Positions 38,653 to 50,876 of a stretch of DNA of 64,000 nucleotides are shown here, piece after piece. A program made the position numbers and the translations under genes. Numbering within the stretch: the first letter of the stretch is position 1; each line of letters starts with the position of its first letter. Below the pieces are notes generated by a model, which worked only from the letters and a program-made list of their open reading frames with translations, ran no database searches and had not been told where the DNA came from. This DNA comes from Tetrahymena elliotti 4EA. Lineage: Eukaryota > Ciliophora > Oligohymenophorea > Hymenostomatida > Tetrahymenidae. The DNA is taken from the NCBI GenBank assembly GCA_000231825.2, contig JH720320.1, positions 146,058 through 210,057 of the forward strand. Reading direction: 5' to 3'.

Positions 38653-39400
38653 AAAAAGAGGTGTTGGATTTGTTTGGAAAAATCCCACTTAAAAAAAATT
38701 TGCTCAAAATAGAAATTTTAAAGTGTCTGTCTAGTATTTGAAAAAATCGAGAAATAAATGAAGGATATTATGGGGATTTTTTGTGTAGGTAAAACACTTT
38801 TACTAAATATTTTATTTTGCAGAACTCAGAACTAGAAATACAAATAAAGTAACTCTCACTAATGGATAACCTTTGGATTTTCATTCTTTTCAAATTTTGC
38901 AAAAGGCATAAATCCCAAAATTATATTCTATATGTGCTTATATAATTGCTCAAACCTTTTGTTGTTTTTACCCTTTAATTTTTCATATTTAGGTAGTATA
39001 TGACAGGTCTTAAAACTAATTTTATCAATTTTTGTTTTTTTTAGCTGTTTAAAATTTTGGTAGCATGTTGGATAGCCTAGCCTTAAGGTATATTTTTAAG
39101 CTGTTATTTTCAGAAAGTTAAACTTCAGCAAAAGTAACTCCGATTATTTTATGGAGGTTTCAGTAAAAACTTTATTAATATGTCTTCACGGGACTCATTA
39201 ATTTAAAGGTTTTCTCCCTTCAGATATGCTTTCAAAGCATGTAATGTCAATAACTAAACTAAAACACCCTTCACAAAAAAATGTTAGATTATAAACTAAT
39301 TTGAATTTGGGAAAATAGATGTGTATTTTATTACTTATAATTCATTTTAAGGATATATATGCTTGGTTTTCGTGATTTTAGAAATATGAATTAGTAATGA
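38653..39400 (+). pseudogene. Decayed ABCG transporter relic
   Basis: Order-preserving fragments of an ABCG gene survive here. At 38653 the bases AAAAAGAGGTGTTGG match the start of the conserved N-terminal block. Around 38760-38880 a damaged Walker A (IMGIFCVGKTLLLNIL) is followed by a remnant of the segment after it. The whole middle of the ATPase domain is missing. From about 38995 the sequence resumes with a match to the membrane segment [14 protein letters not shown], then the TPMM/FYKN region, the YRYAFEA region and the terminal NLxLGKxMC region. It closes with ...TAATGA at 39400, like intact copies. Frames shift repeatedly and TGA codons interrupt. The retained wording is closest to subfamily A. 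It lies 640 bp after copy 1 and cannot encode a transporter. Confidence 0.8.
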
Positions 39401-39939
39401 AAATAAATAAATAAAAATATGCTATTTTATTTTAATTGATAAATTATGTTTCATTTTTATTCAACTCTAATTACTCTTAGTTTGGTATAACTAAAATTAA
39501 TAAAAGTAAATTAGTGAAGTTCATTACCTAGACCATATTTATCTAATTTAAAAATCTTAAATAGAAGATAATGAAATAATAATCTGAATAAGATATTATT
39601 TCTATTTTACAAATACTATTTATTTTTATCTCATTTGGAGGAATGTAATATCTCCCAGTAAATGTGCTAGTCTATAATTTATGACTATATTTTATGTATT
39701 TTGGTCTATAAAAAAATGAAAAATCCTGTTTTTAAATAAGAAAATAATTTCCTTTAATTGAATTTTTTTTACATTTGAATGAACAGATATTATTTCAATA
39801 AAAATATAATTTCTTTTATAAAACAGTTTATTAAAACAATTACGAAAAAAAATGAAAGAAAAAAACTAAATAATTGAAATAGTATTATTTATTCTAAAAT
39901 GTTTTTTGATCTCTATTATCCTAAAAGATGTAAAATAAC
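39401..39939. other. AT-rich spacer between convergent units
   Basis: Lies between the 3' ends of the relic and of the minus-strand gene. Nothing recognised. Confidence 0.6.
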
Positions 39940-41070
39940 TCATTTCTTTCCTAAATTTTATTTAGCAATTGTGAATCTGTTATTCCAATCTTAGCAAATA
40001 TACTAATCCACACAAGGATTACCATATAGACAACTACAACCTTCACCTCTTTTATCACCACCTTTAGATCCTCCAAATGCGCTTTCATCAATTTTATATG
40101 CTTTTCTTTTGCTTTCAGCAGCATCATTTTTTAAAACAACACACCAATAAGTAGTTCCTGCCTATAAATTATTAAAAGTCTTGCCCTTTCCTGATCCTTA
40201 GCTGAAAAATGAGACAGACTCATCAGGTTTTCCATCTTTTTCTATGGTTAAAAAAAATTAGTATCCTTTTTCATAAGCAAAAGATAGTGCTAATTCATCA
40301 TCAACTAAATCATAAGATACACTTCCATCTTTGATTGTAAATTGTACAGTAGAAGTTAAACCTCCTGTGTTTGTTTTAATATTAATCTTTCCATTCTTTA
40401 ACTTTTCTTATTCTTCTTTTATTCTCTTTTCCTCAGCTAGCTTAGCCTCTTTGTATTATTTTTCAGCTAACTCTAATGCTGCTTTTTCTTCATCTTCTTT
40501 CTTCTTTCTCTATTCATCCTCTTTCTTTTTTTTTTCTTCTTCAATCTTTTTTTCTTCTTACTCCTTTTGCTTTCTTTCTTCTTCTTCTTTTTTAAGCTTA
40601 TCTTCTTCTTCAGCTTTCTTCTATTCTTTAATTTTTTCTTCCTAAATTTTCTTTTCTTCCTCTTCTTTTTTTTTTGCTGCTGCTGGATCTACTTTTTAAT
40701 TTGGAGCTCCTTTATTATTAGCTAATCCTGGTTTTACTGATGTATTTTATGGTGCTTTTACTGCTGTATTTGTTTTAATTGCTGAGTTTCCTGCTGCAGG
40801 TTTAGTATTATTTGATGTCAAAGCAGGTTTTTAAGCTCCTACCGGAGTAGGCTTGTTAGCCTAACTTACTGCTGGCTTGATTGCTTGATTTATTGCTGGT
40901 TTAACAAGAGATTAAGATGGTGCTTTAACAGTAGTATTAGCTGCTGTTAATGCAGGTTTTTAAGCTGATTAAGCTGCTGTTCCCGTTTTTGAAGCTGTTT
41001 AGGCCGCTGGTTTAGTAGCTATAGATGATGCAGTAGTTTTAGCTGTATTTGTAGCAGGTTTTGGAGGCAT
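39940..41070 (-). CDS. Ala/Lys/Glu-rich protein with C-terminal Cys-containing domain (376 aa)
   Basis: Single-exon minus-strand frame of 377 codons from ATG 41070 to TGA 39942-39940. Residues about 1-125 are an Ala/Pro/Thr/Gln/Lys low-complexity region with repeated KPA motifs. Residues about 126-225 are a very Lys/Glu-rich single-helix or coiled coil. Residues about 226-376 look folded: a beta-rich stretch (NTGGLTSTVQFTIKDGS, later YQFFLTIEKDGK and AGTTYWCVVL) and a Cys-rich end (GCSCLYGNPCVDQYIC). The beta segment resembles a fibronectin-III or Ig-like strand pattern, but I cannot name it. No signal peptide is seen. It is the only minus-strand gene inside the ABCG array and is unrelated to it. 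Confidence 0.85.
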
Positions 41071-42159
41071 TTCTATATTCTATGATTAAATAAATTTTTA
41101 ATTAACAAAATCTGTATTATTAAATCCAAATGTGTGGTTAAATAAAAAACCTTATTAATGTTTAGAAAGGAATTTTAAGGATAGTAAACATTTTTATTGG
41201 ATACATGTCTTTAAAATAATTTTTTAAAAGCAAAATTATTTGTCTAAAAAACAAAATAAAGAGTTTAATTATATATATATATGTATAGTACCCTAGGGTA
41301 CTGCCCTTATTTATGGGGCTACATACAAATAGAATACATATTTATTTTTAAAATTTAAAACTTTCTACATAAATTTTCTAAAAAGAGATGGAGCAATAAA
41401 AGTAAAATATTTAATTTGTTCATAAAATTTTATTAATAATTTAAATACTTTTGATACCTCAAAGTTGATAGAGCTTCTAATTATAATGATTTTAAAATAA
41501 AATTGAGATGAGAGAGATAAAATAACATTTTATAATCGAATACAAAAAACTAAATTAATTCTTGAAAATTTTTTCTATTTTATTAACTTTAATATATATC
41601 AAAATTGATCAGTTATTAAAATGCATAATTTCCTCTTTATTATTATTTTTATTCCAGATTTCTTCTTCGAATAATTTCTAAATGAATTTGAAAAATAAAT
41701 GATTTCAAAAAACATTTTTAAAATTGAATTTTTTAAATTTTAGATAAAGATGAGTTTCTTTATTTTTTCAAGTTAAATTTTAAAGTTTACTTTATTTTTT
41801 TGTAATGACATAAATATTTTAAATGTCCTTTTCTATTCATTTTTATATTAATTTATATTACTAAACATATAGGCAATACATAGAACTTTTAGTAATTAAG
41901 CTTTTTTTCAATTTAAATATTGATTAAATCTGAAAAAGATATTAATTTTCATTAGATTTAATCATATTGTATAAAAAATGATTATTCAAAATCACATTAA
42001 GTGCCAAAATCAAATAATCTTATTAAATAGTTTTTCATGCTAATTAACTTGCTGAATAATGTTAACTTAAAAAAAAAAATAATAAGAAGTTTTCTCTGAA
42101 AAATCACTTACTTTCATTCACTTAGCAAATCTTATCTTAAAGGTATTCATTCAATTCAT
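41071..42159. other. Spacer between divergent genes
   Basis: Holds an AT dinucleotide run (about 41270-41282) and the 16-bp palindrome; otherwise AT-rich sequence. Confidence 0.6.
41287..41302. repeat. Perfect 16-bp palindrome
   Basis: AGTACCCTAGGGTACT equals its own reverse complement and is unusually GC-rich for this spacer. It lies about 220 bp upstream of the minus-strand gene's start at 41070 and about 860 bp before ABCG copy 2. Confidence 0.8.
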
Positions 42160-43962
42160 ATGACTAATAATGCTATTAGCCATCCAAAAACAGATAATTA
42201 AATTACTGTAGAGGAGAAGAGAAATAAGAGAGGAGTCGACATTACTTGGAAAGATGTCACTTATACAGCACATACTAAAAAGTATCATCGCGAGATTCTT
42301 AAAGGATTATCAGGTATGTGTAAGCAAGGAGAAATGACAGCTATTATGGGTAGTTCAGGAGCAGGTAAAACTACTTTACTAAATATTTTATGTTGCAGAG
42401 CTGAAAATACCAACGAGGTTAAATTAACAGGTGAAATAAAAGCAAATGGATAAACATTCAATGCTCGTTCTTTCTCTAACTTTGCAGCCTATGTTATGCA
42501 AGAAGATCTTATTATGGAAACAATGACAGTTTTGGAAGCTCTTTAATTTGCAGCAAACTTAAAAATGAAGGGATCTATTGAAGAAAAATAAGCCAAAGTA
42601 AAAGAAGTACTCAAAACCATGCGTTTGGAAAAATGCTAAAATACACTAATTGGAGGAGAAAAAATAAAAGGTGTAACAAAAGGTGAAAAGAAGCGTACCT
42701 CTATTGCTTTTGAATTGGTAAGTGATCCTGATGTTATTTTCTTAGATGAACCTACAAGTGGTCTAGATTCTTTCACTGCCTATAATGTTGTTGACGTTTT
42801 ACAATAATATGCTAGGGAATAAAATAAAACTATTATCTGCACAATCCATCAACCTTCTTCAGAAATTTTTATGAAGTTTGATCGTTTAATTTTATTAGTT
42901 GATGGTAAGTTCATTTACCAAGGTCCTAGAGATAAAGTTATAAAACATTTTGGATCATTTGGTTTCTAATGCCCGTAACTGAGTAACCCTGCTGATTACT
43001 TCATGAGTATAATGCATGCAGAATCAGAGGAAAATAGAAACAATTACTAAACTTACTTTGAGCATTTCTAATAAGACTTAAAACCTATCATAGAAAAAGA
43101 AATATCTTAGCATGGTACTGATATTATTGCTCATAAATCGTCACAAACTCCTTTCTTAACTGAGCTTAAAATTCTTGTTGATCGTAATATGAAGAACCTG
43201 AAAAGAAATCCTATGGAGCTAAAAGCAAAAATATTGTAATCCCTTATTTTAGGTATTTTTGTAGGATTAGTTTATCTAAATCTTCCAGACCCAGAAACAA
43301 ACAAAGACGATTAGCGTGCTGTTTCGGACTATAACGGTGCAATCTTTTTTTTGATTATTAATACAAATATGAATACTCTATTTCCTATAGTATTGTCTTT
43401 CCCTTTAGAAAAAGCAGTCTTTTTAAAAGAGGAGAATGCCAAATTATATTCAATAGGGGCTTATCTTTTAGCTAAAACTATTGTAGAAAGTATTTTATCT
43501 TTTGTTTGTCCAGTAATTTTTATAGCTGTTAGCTATTTTATGATTGGACTAAATGATGATTTTGGCCGTTTTTGCTTCTTTGTTTTGGTCAATATCCTTA
43601 GTAGCTTTGTTGGATAATCATAAGGAATGTTCTTTGGCTCTTTGTTTAAAGATGCTCATACTGCAATTGGTGTAACTCCTATGATGGTTTTACCTTTTAT
43701 GTTATTTGGTGGTTTCTACAAAAATGTTGATGACATGCCTGATTGGAATGCTTGGATATAGTGGCTTTCTCCTTATAGATATGCATTTGAAGCTTCAGTT
43801 CGTAGTAATTATGTTGGTACACCATTTACCATAGATGTAGTAGGCTAAACTAATTTAACCTTAGGAAAATGGATGTGTATGCTTTTACTGTTAATATTAT
43901 TTGTAGGATATCTTATTGTGACTTACTTGCTTCTTAAATTCAAAAAATAACATTTGCAATGA
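42160..43962 (+). CDS. ABCG-family half-transporter, copy 2 (subfamily A, 600 aa)
   Basis: Single exon, 601 codons, ending in TGA 43960-43962. It has a 24-residue N-terminal lead before GVDITW, longer than in copy 1. Walker A is at 64-72, the signature is VTKGEKKR at about 172-179, Walker B VIFLDEP follows, and the H-loop IHQPSS uses CAA for its Gln. The membrane domain has [18 protein letters not shown] and [15 protein letters not shown], the subfamily A wording. It ends in KKQHLQ. The ATPase half is strikingly close to copy 5 at the nucleotide level, while the membrane half is less so, which suggests conversion. It is expected to act as a dimer in a membrane; the substrate is unknown. Confidence 0.93.
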
Positions 43963-45047
43963 AGCAAAGTATAAACTAAATACAATGAAGTAAAATAATT
44001 TTTACTATAAAATTTATAAAAATAATAATAAATAAAAATGTTGATTTTATTTTTTGAAACAAAATATTATCAAAATTAATTTGAGTGTGTTAACAAAAAA
44101 TTTTTATTTGTAATATTACATTTAATTCTTTTCAGAAAATTTGAAAATTATTTATTTTTTAATTAAATTATTAAAGAAAATAAATAATAGATCAGTTTCA
44201 ATTCAAGTTTTTTATAAATTTATCTATTTATTTAAAAAATATTCATCTATCATCAAAGAGTAATTGATATAATTTTTTATTGAAAAATTCTAAATTAGTT
44301 TTATTTTTTTTATCTCAATAAATTTTAGGAAAATAATTCTAACATTTTCAAAATTTTTTTAAAGAATTTGTTATTTAAATAAGAAATAATAAAATTTAAA
44401 ATTTGCATAATTAATAGTTTTTAAAAATACAATTTAGCTCTAGTAAAAATTAACAATTTTATCATCAAAAAGATAAATTAAAATTGAAATAATAAGCATC
44501 AAATTATTAATTAGTATTCAAAACATTATTTTATTGAAAAATTGATTTATAATAATTTAATCAATATTATTGTTCTAAAAATATTGAAATTTTTTTTATG
44601 ATATATGAAATTTTTAATTGTTAGAGTCATGTTAAGATCAAAAAAATTAACAATAAAAATTTCGTAAAAAGTAACTTCACATCTATCTAAACATATTATT
44701 TATCAGAAATCATGATGGAGTAAGGGAATATTTATTGAGTCATTTTTTAATCTAACTAACAATTTAGTAGCAACTCAAAAGAAAACAAACAGACAAGAAA
44801 GAAAGATTAGATTTCAGATTTCTTTTATATATTTTGGCTTATTAAAATGGTTATGAATTTTAGTTTTGATAATTAAAAAATAGGATAAAAAAAGATATTA
44901 TTCAAAATTATAAATCATAAGTTAATTACTTGCAATAGAAATTCAATATTTTCAATTAGGCTTATATATTTTTTATTATTATTTATGCTACCTCTAATTA
45001 TTAGAAGGAAAAATAATCCTTGAGTATTCTATTGCTTACTAAAATCT
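43963..45047. other. AT-rich spacer
   Basis: Nothing recognisable between ABCG copy 2 and the decayed membrane-protein gene. Confidence 0.6.
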
Positions 45048-46914
45048 TGATTTCTGTTATTATGTTTTATCATAAAAAAAGGAATATTTGTAAACAAAAA
45101 TAAATTATTAACATAAAAAAATTCTAACTTTTATAAGAAAATAATTGAATTTTCATTTAACTTGATAAGTGGTATTTAATAACAAAATGCTTCAAAGACT
45201 TTCTCTAATTTTGGTTATGATGTAAAATTTATCTTTATTAATTAGCTATTTATTTAAGGATTTAAGGTTTCCACTCAATTTAAAAATCATAAAAACAGAT
45301 TGTTTTTGATAAGAGAGAAAAATTTTAATAAGAGAAACTAGCGTTTTTCAACATTGGAAAATTAAATAAAAATTGAATTTATCATAATAAAATAAATTCA
45401 AAATAAGGATCTAAATCTTTTAAAGCTTAGAGAATAAAGTGATGAAAATAATTATATTTCTATTACTGTGCTGTCAAATATCTCCTTTATTTTCTCATGG
45501 ATACTATTCACAGCTCAATTTAAAAATAAGGAGTTAAATTAAGGTGAGAAGCATGATACTGATGAAAATGATGAAATAATAAAAGGAATTTTAAGATTTT
45601 TCTAAGTTGCTTCCTTCTTTTTCATATCTTGCTTTTTATATTTTAAGCTTTGGGTTATCCAGGACAAATAAATATAATTGTATGCTTAACTTGATTTTCT
45701 ATGTGTTTCATGCTTGTATAGCTGGCTAATTGATTGGAAAAGAAATCTCAATGATTCAAGAAAATATTTTCAAAGTGTTGCTAATTTTATTCATCAGTTT
45801 TTTTTTCTATTTTTGTCTACAAGATTTGAGAGATGATAGCATTAAGTTGGCATACATTACAAGTTTCACTCTAAGTTCTCTATTGTTATGCTGCCTATTT
45901 TTTATCAAAATTTTAGAGAAATAGAAATTAATTGCGATAAAGCTTATGAATTTTTAGAAATATTCTTTACATAAATGCCTTATTACTTAACATTAGCTCT
46001 TTATACTAAGATCCTTTTGGAAATAAATTATCAGTTTATAACTTTGTTTTTTTCCTCTTTATTGTCTATTTTATATCTTACAGAAATAGATCATCAAGTC
46101 GGAAAATAGACAATATGATTTAATATTGCATTCTTATGAACTCTTAGAACTATGATATAATAGAGACTTCTTATCTTAGTTAGATAGTGAGATTTCTAAT
46201 TTTAATTCTTTCAGCTTATTATTCTAGTTAAAATTTTAAATCCTCATTATTTTATATGTCTTTAATTTTAAGTCTATTACAATTTATCATACTCTTTTAG
46301 ACAGTACCTTTATAATATTTCAAATTACTGTATAATAAATATTACACTCAGAAGATAAATGTTCTAATAGACTCTTAATAAAGCTTTTCAGATGCTAATT
46401 TACAAATTGAGAGAGTATTATCCAAAAAAAAATATTCATTTTTGATTTTCAAACTAAAGGTTTCTAGTAAATTTAATAGAAGTTAATCGATATCGATAAA
46501 TTGAAATTTATTGATTTAGTATGCTCAATATAAAGGTAGAATAAAGTAGTTCAAATTTTAAATTACAAACAAAGTGTATTTAATGAATAAGCAGAAGAGA
46601 TATTATTTAACTAACCTGATATTTTTGATGGTTTGTTTGAGAATTTAGTTAAAAATTAAAGCCTAAAAAAACTTTTATAAATCTTTAAAATCAGATGTTT
46701 GAATTTTTAATTATCTAATAGAATAAATCGTAAAATTTTTTAAGAGATACTTATCCACAAAAAATTTTTTTTTAACACTTTTCGAAATTAAAAAAAAAGC
46801 TTTTATCAATAATACCTAATTGAACTACAAATCCATACATTTTACAAGTATATAGATTCGTAATTAATATTTTCAACTCCTCAAACCCTATTTGATTTGT
46901 TCGAAGCTCTTTGA
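45048..46914 (+). pseudogene. Decayed multi-pass membrane protein gene
   Basis: A long frame is open in ciliate code from about 45048 to TGA at 45834-45836, with hydrophobic segments such as SNISFIFSWILF and ASFFFISCFLYFKLWV separated by charged loops. The coding look then passes to another frame (45730-46155: LAYITSFTLSSLLLCC), which is stopped by TGA at 46153-46155 but continues protein-like beyond it. From about 46440 to TGA 46912-46914 a third segment reads as a soluble domain (LIDIDKLKFIDLVCSIQ, AEEILFNQPDIFDGL). No clear GT..AG introns reconcile the frames, so I favour a frameshifted relic. A real spliced gene or sequence errors cannot be excluded. Family not recognised. Confidence 0.45.
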
Positions 46915-49094
46915 TAAACTCAATTAGTAATTTTAATCTTACATTTTAAAGTTTAAGAGTTTCATTGATTTTGACTTTTATTATCATTTATTAATTAAAA
47001 ACTATTTGTATTCTTATTTTCTTTATTTTCTGTTTAACTTCCTAAGATTATGAATCATGTATAATCTTTAGTTAGCATTTAATTTTGTAATTTATACAAA
47101 AGAAAATTAACTTTAAATTGCTAATTTTTAAGAATGTTTGGCAAAATAAGAGCTTAAAAAATAAAATTTACTGTCGTTATTTTTGATTTAATAAATATAT
47201 ACTTTTATTTATATACTATGATCAAATTAAAAGCCAAGTACACATGCTAAAGTAATTAAAAGTAGATATCCTTTCACAAGAGCAAATAAAGAATAAGCTA
47301 ATTTTAATTCTAGCTTAAAATGGTGTTTAAAAAAAAGATTTATAACTAAAATTTCAGTTGCGAAACAGTTATTTGCCCAAAAATAAAACATTATTTTTAA
47401 AATCTATTTTTAGTTTATTAATATCTTGAGAGTTTGTGAGTTGAGAAAACTTGAAATTTTAATAAGAATTTTTTAAGGTTCAGTAAAAAAAGAGAGCCGT
47501 TTGAAATTCAAGAGATAACTTCTAAGATAGTGGTTATTATACTGTCCATATAATTATTTGTATTTTTTAACCAGCTTTGATTTTTTTTTGAGTTAGTAAA
47601 AATAGGTTAGAATTAATCTTTATAAAAAAATAATAAATAATTTTGTATTTATTTGGATATAGATAGATAGTTGTTTTATCTATTTTCAATACTCAATTTG
47701 TTAATTTATTTTTAAATGAATTCAGTAATTCCTCTATAATACTGGTTTGCTTTAATTTTTCTATTCTCAAATTTAATTTTTTGAGAAAAACCAATTAATA
47801 AATTATAAAAGGTACTGCATTTGTTTTCTAGTAAATAAATTTTAAGTTTAGATCTCACTTTTTTTAACTCTGTTATATCTAGCTAAATCCAAATAATATG
47901 ATTTTTTTGAAGAAATTTATTTTAATTATATTTATATTCCTTCGCTTTATCAAAGTATTGATGCATTTAATAAATTTATTGATTATTTTCTACATAATAC
48001 TTAGTGTTCTATTAATATTCTTAAAATGTTCCTTGATTTAATAAAATCCAAAGCATGCAACGGAGACTTATTTTTTGCTTTTTTATTTTGGGACTTTACA
48101 TAACTTTTAAGATTCAATTTATTTGTCTTGATTGCATAAAAATATGGTAATTATTTGTTTTTCTGAAAATTTTGGTGAGAAAAACGAGGAAAAAAAATGA
48201 TTTTACTGAAAAAAACATGATAAATTGATAAAATAAATTGAAATTATTGATCAAAAATAAAATAATTTAGAAATCAAAAACACAAAATCAAACCTATTTC
48301 TTCTAGAAACATGTGTAAAAATTAAATCTTACAATTGATTTTGGAAAATTAGCTTAAATCAATGAAATTTGAATAAATTTAAAAAATTTATGATTCGTAA
48401 CTAGTGTATGTAATTCATATCAGCCTGAACAATTTTGATGAAATTTTACTATTTTTAATAAATAAAAAAATAAGAGTTGAGATCCATTTAGAATTAACTA
48501 AAACCCATAAAAAAGCAAAAAAAACTAAACAAAAGGTCCTTAATATTTAAAGCCAAATAAAATGTTTATTTTTAGCAATTTATCATTTTAATTTTAGAGT
48601 TTGACGCACCTTTATTTGCTTTACAAAATCATATTTAAAAATGAAATGAGTCTCTTGAAAATAGCATAATCAATCGTGCATTAAAGATATATAATTGAGA
48701 ATTGTAAATTCTTATGAAATTTCTGAAGTTATATTTCATTCATTCATTTTATTTTTGCTAAAGTAGTTAAAAATAAAAAGGAGCCAGAGCAAACTGAATG
48801 GAATTATTTATTTATTTAACAAAAAGCGGTTGTTAATTTTTGTAATTTTTTTGTAATTTAATGTTGTAAAATAAAATTTTTGATTAATTCTGAAACCCAA
48901 AAGGAGAAATGGGCTGCTTTGATTAGATTTTATCATATGATAAAGAGCTTGATTATATAAAATTTGTCAAATAAACCTTTTCAAATAAATTTTCAAAGAA
49001 AAATTTACATATATAATTTTAATTAAAAAAATAAAAATAAATTTCATAAAAATAGCTATCAAAATTTTATAAATCATTAAAATTAAAATAAGAA
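46915..49094. other. AT-rich spacer upstream of ABCG copy 3
   Basis: No gene supported; contains the palindrome at 48929-48944. Confidence 0.6.
48929..48944. promoter_or_regulatory. 16-bp palindrome upstream of ABCG copy 3
   Basis: TTTATCATATGATAAA is a perfect palindrome about 150 bp before the ATG at 49095. A matching element with similar flanks occurs before copy 5 (56748-56759). It could be a dimeric transcription-factor site; this is inference. Confidence 0.35.
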
Positions 49095-50876
49095 ATGATT
49101 CAACCAGAAGACTAACTAAATGTTGATGTTAAAACAACAAGCAAAGGAGTTGATATTACTTGGAGAGATGTTAAATACACAGCCCACACTAAATAATATC
49201 ATCGTGAAATTTTAAAGGGATTATCAGGTATTTGCAAAGCAGGAGAAATGACTGCTATTATGGGTAGTTCTGGTGCTGGTAAGACTACTTTATTAAATAT
49301 TCTCTGTTGCAGAGCAGGAAATACCGCTGAAGTTAAACTCTCAGGAGATATTACAGCTAATGGCTAAGCTTTTGATGCCAGATCTTTTTCTAACTTTGCT
49401 GCTTATGTTATGCAAGAAGATCTTATTATGGAAACAATGACTGTCAGAGAAGCTCTTTAATTTGCTGCTGATCTTAAGATGACTGGTAATTAATAATAAA
49501 AAGATGATAAAGTTAATGAAGTTCTTAAAATCATGCGTTTGGAAAAATGCTAACAAACATTAATTGGAGGTTTAACAGTTAAAGGTATTACAAAGGGTGA
49601 AAAGAAGCGTACCTCTATTGCTTTTGAATTAGTTAGTGATCCTGATGTTATTTTCTTAGATGAACCTACTTCAGGTTTAGATTCTTTCACTGCTTATAAT
49701 GTCGTCGATGTTTTATAATTATACGCAAAATAATAAAATAAAACAATTATTTGCACTATCCATTAACCTTCCTCTGAAATATTTATGAAATTCGATCGTT
49801 TAATTCTTTTAGTTGATGGTAGATTTATTTACCAAGGTCCAAGAAGTAAAGTAATTTAGCATTTTGGGTCATTTGGATTTTAATGCCCCCAATTAAGTAA
49901 CCCAGCTGATTATTTCATGAGTATTATGCATGCCGAATCTGAAGAAAATAGAAATAATTTCAAAACATATTTTGAACACTTTGATAATGATTTATAGCCA
50001 TTAGTTAATGCAGAAATAGATTAACACAAATCTGAAGTAATTGTTCATAAATCAGCTTAAGCTGAATATTTTTCCTAACTAAGACTTTTGACAAAACGTT
50101 CTTTCTTAAATTTAAAAAGAAATCCTCTTCTTTCTCGTTCTAGATTAATTTAAGCAATTGTACTTGGTTTATTCACTGGTATCGTCTATTCAAGTCTTCC
50201 TGATCCAGAAACTCATAAAGATGACTAGCGTGCTATTAATGACTATAATGGTGCTCTTTTCTTTATGGCCATGGTTATGCATATGAATTCTATGTTACCT
50301 GTCGTTCTTACAATTCCAAGTGAAAGACCTGTATTCTTAAAAGAGGAAAATGCTAAAATGTATGCAGTTTCTGCTTATTTCTTTTCCAAATTAATCGTTG
50401 AAACTATAATGGTATTACTATTACCTCTTATATTTACTAGTATTAGTTATTACATGATTGGTTTGAATTCAGGTTTTGATCATTTCCTCTTCTTCCTTTT
50501 AGTTAGTATTTTACAAAGTTTTGTTGGTAATGCTTAAGGTATGTTCTGCGGTTCTCTCTTCAGAGATGCAAATACTGCTATTAATATTACTCCTATGATG
50601 ATTATGCCTTTTATGTTATTCGGTGGTTTCTACAAAAATGCAGATGACATGCCAGCTTGGAACAGATGGATTCAATGGATTTCAAACTACAGATATACAT
50701 TTGAAGCTTATGCTCGTAACAATTATGAAGGTAGTCCATTTACAATTGACCCAGTTGCATAACTTGGTTTAAATGTCGGTAAATGGGAATGTGTTATAAT
50801 CTTGGTAGGATTATTTGTTGGATTCTAAACATTCGCTCTTTTACTCCTCAAATTCAAAAAACAAAGCATGCAATGA
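49095..50876 (+). CDS. ABCG-family half-transporter, copy 3 (subfamily B, 593 aa)
   Basis: Single exon, 594 codons, TGA at 50874-50876. Walker A is at 57-65, the Q-loop is YVMQED, the signature is ITKGEKKR, Walker B and D-loop read [13 protein letters not shown], and the H-loop is IHQPSS with TAA for Gln. The membrane domain has the subfamily B wording: [32 protein letters not shown], then [18 protein letters not shown] and [11 protein letters not shown]. It ends in KKQSMQ. Upstream, at about 150 bp from the ATG, is a perfect 16-bp palindrome that recurs in part before copy 5. The start follows AAATAAGAAATG. Confidence 0.93.

Noticed and set aside
38512..38712. A frame whose translation contains a CX2CX4HX4C zinc-knuckle pattern, as in retrotransposon Gag proteins
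   Set aside because: The bases encoding the pattern align with the start of the ABCG conserved block (AAAAAGAGGTGTTGG...). It is decayed transporter sequence that matches the pattern by accident.
40331..40645. Phe/Ser-rich plus-strand frame
   Set aside because: It is the antisense of the Lys/Glu-rich helix of the minus-strand gene at 39940-41070.
49341..49556. Minus-strand frame inside ABCG copy 3 (and a similar one at 61947-62153 in copy 6)
   Set aside because: Antisense shadows of the conserved ATPase domain.
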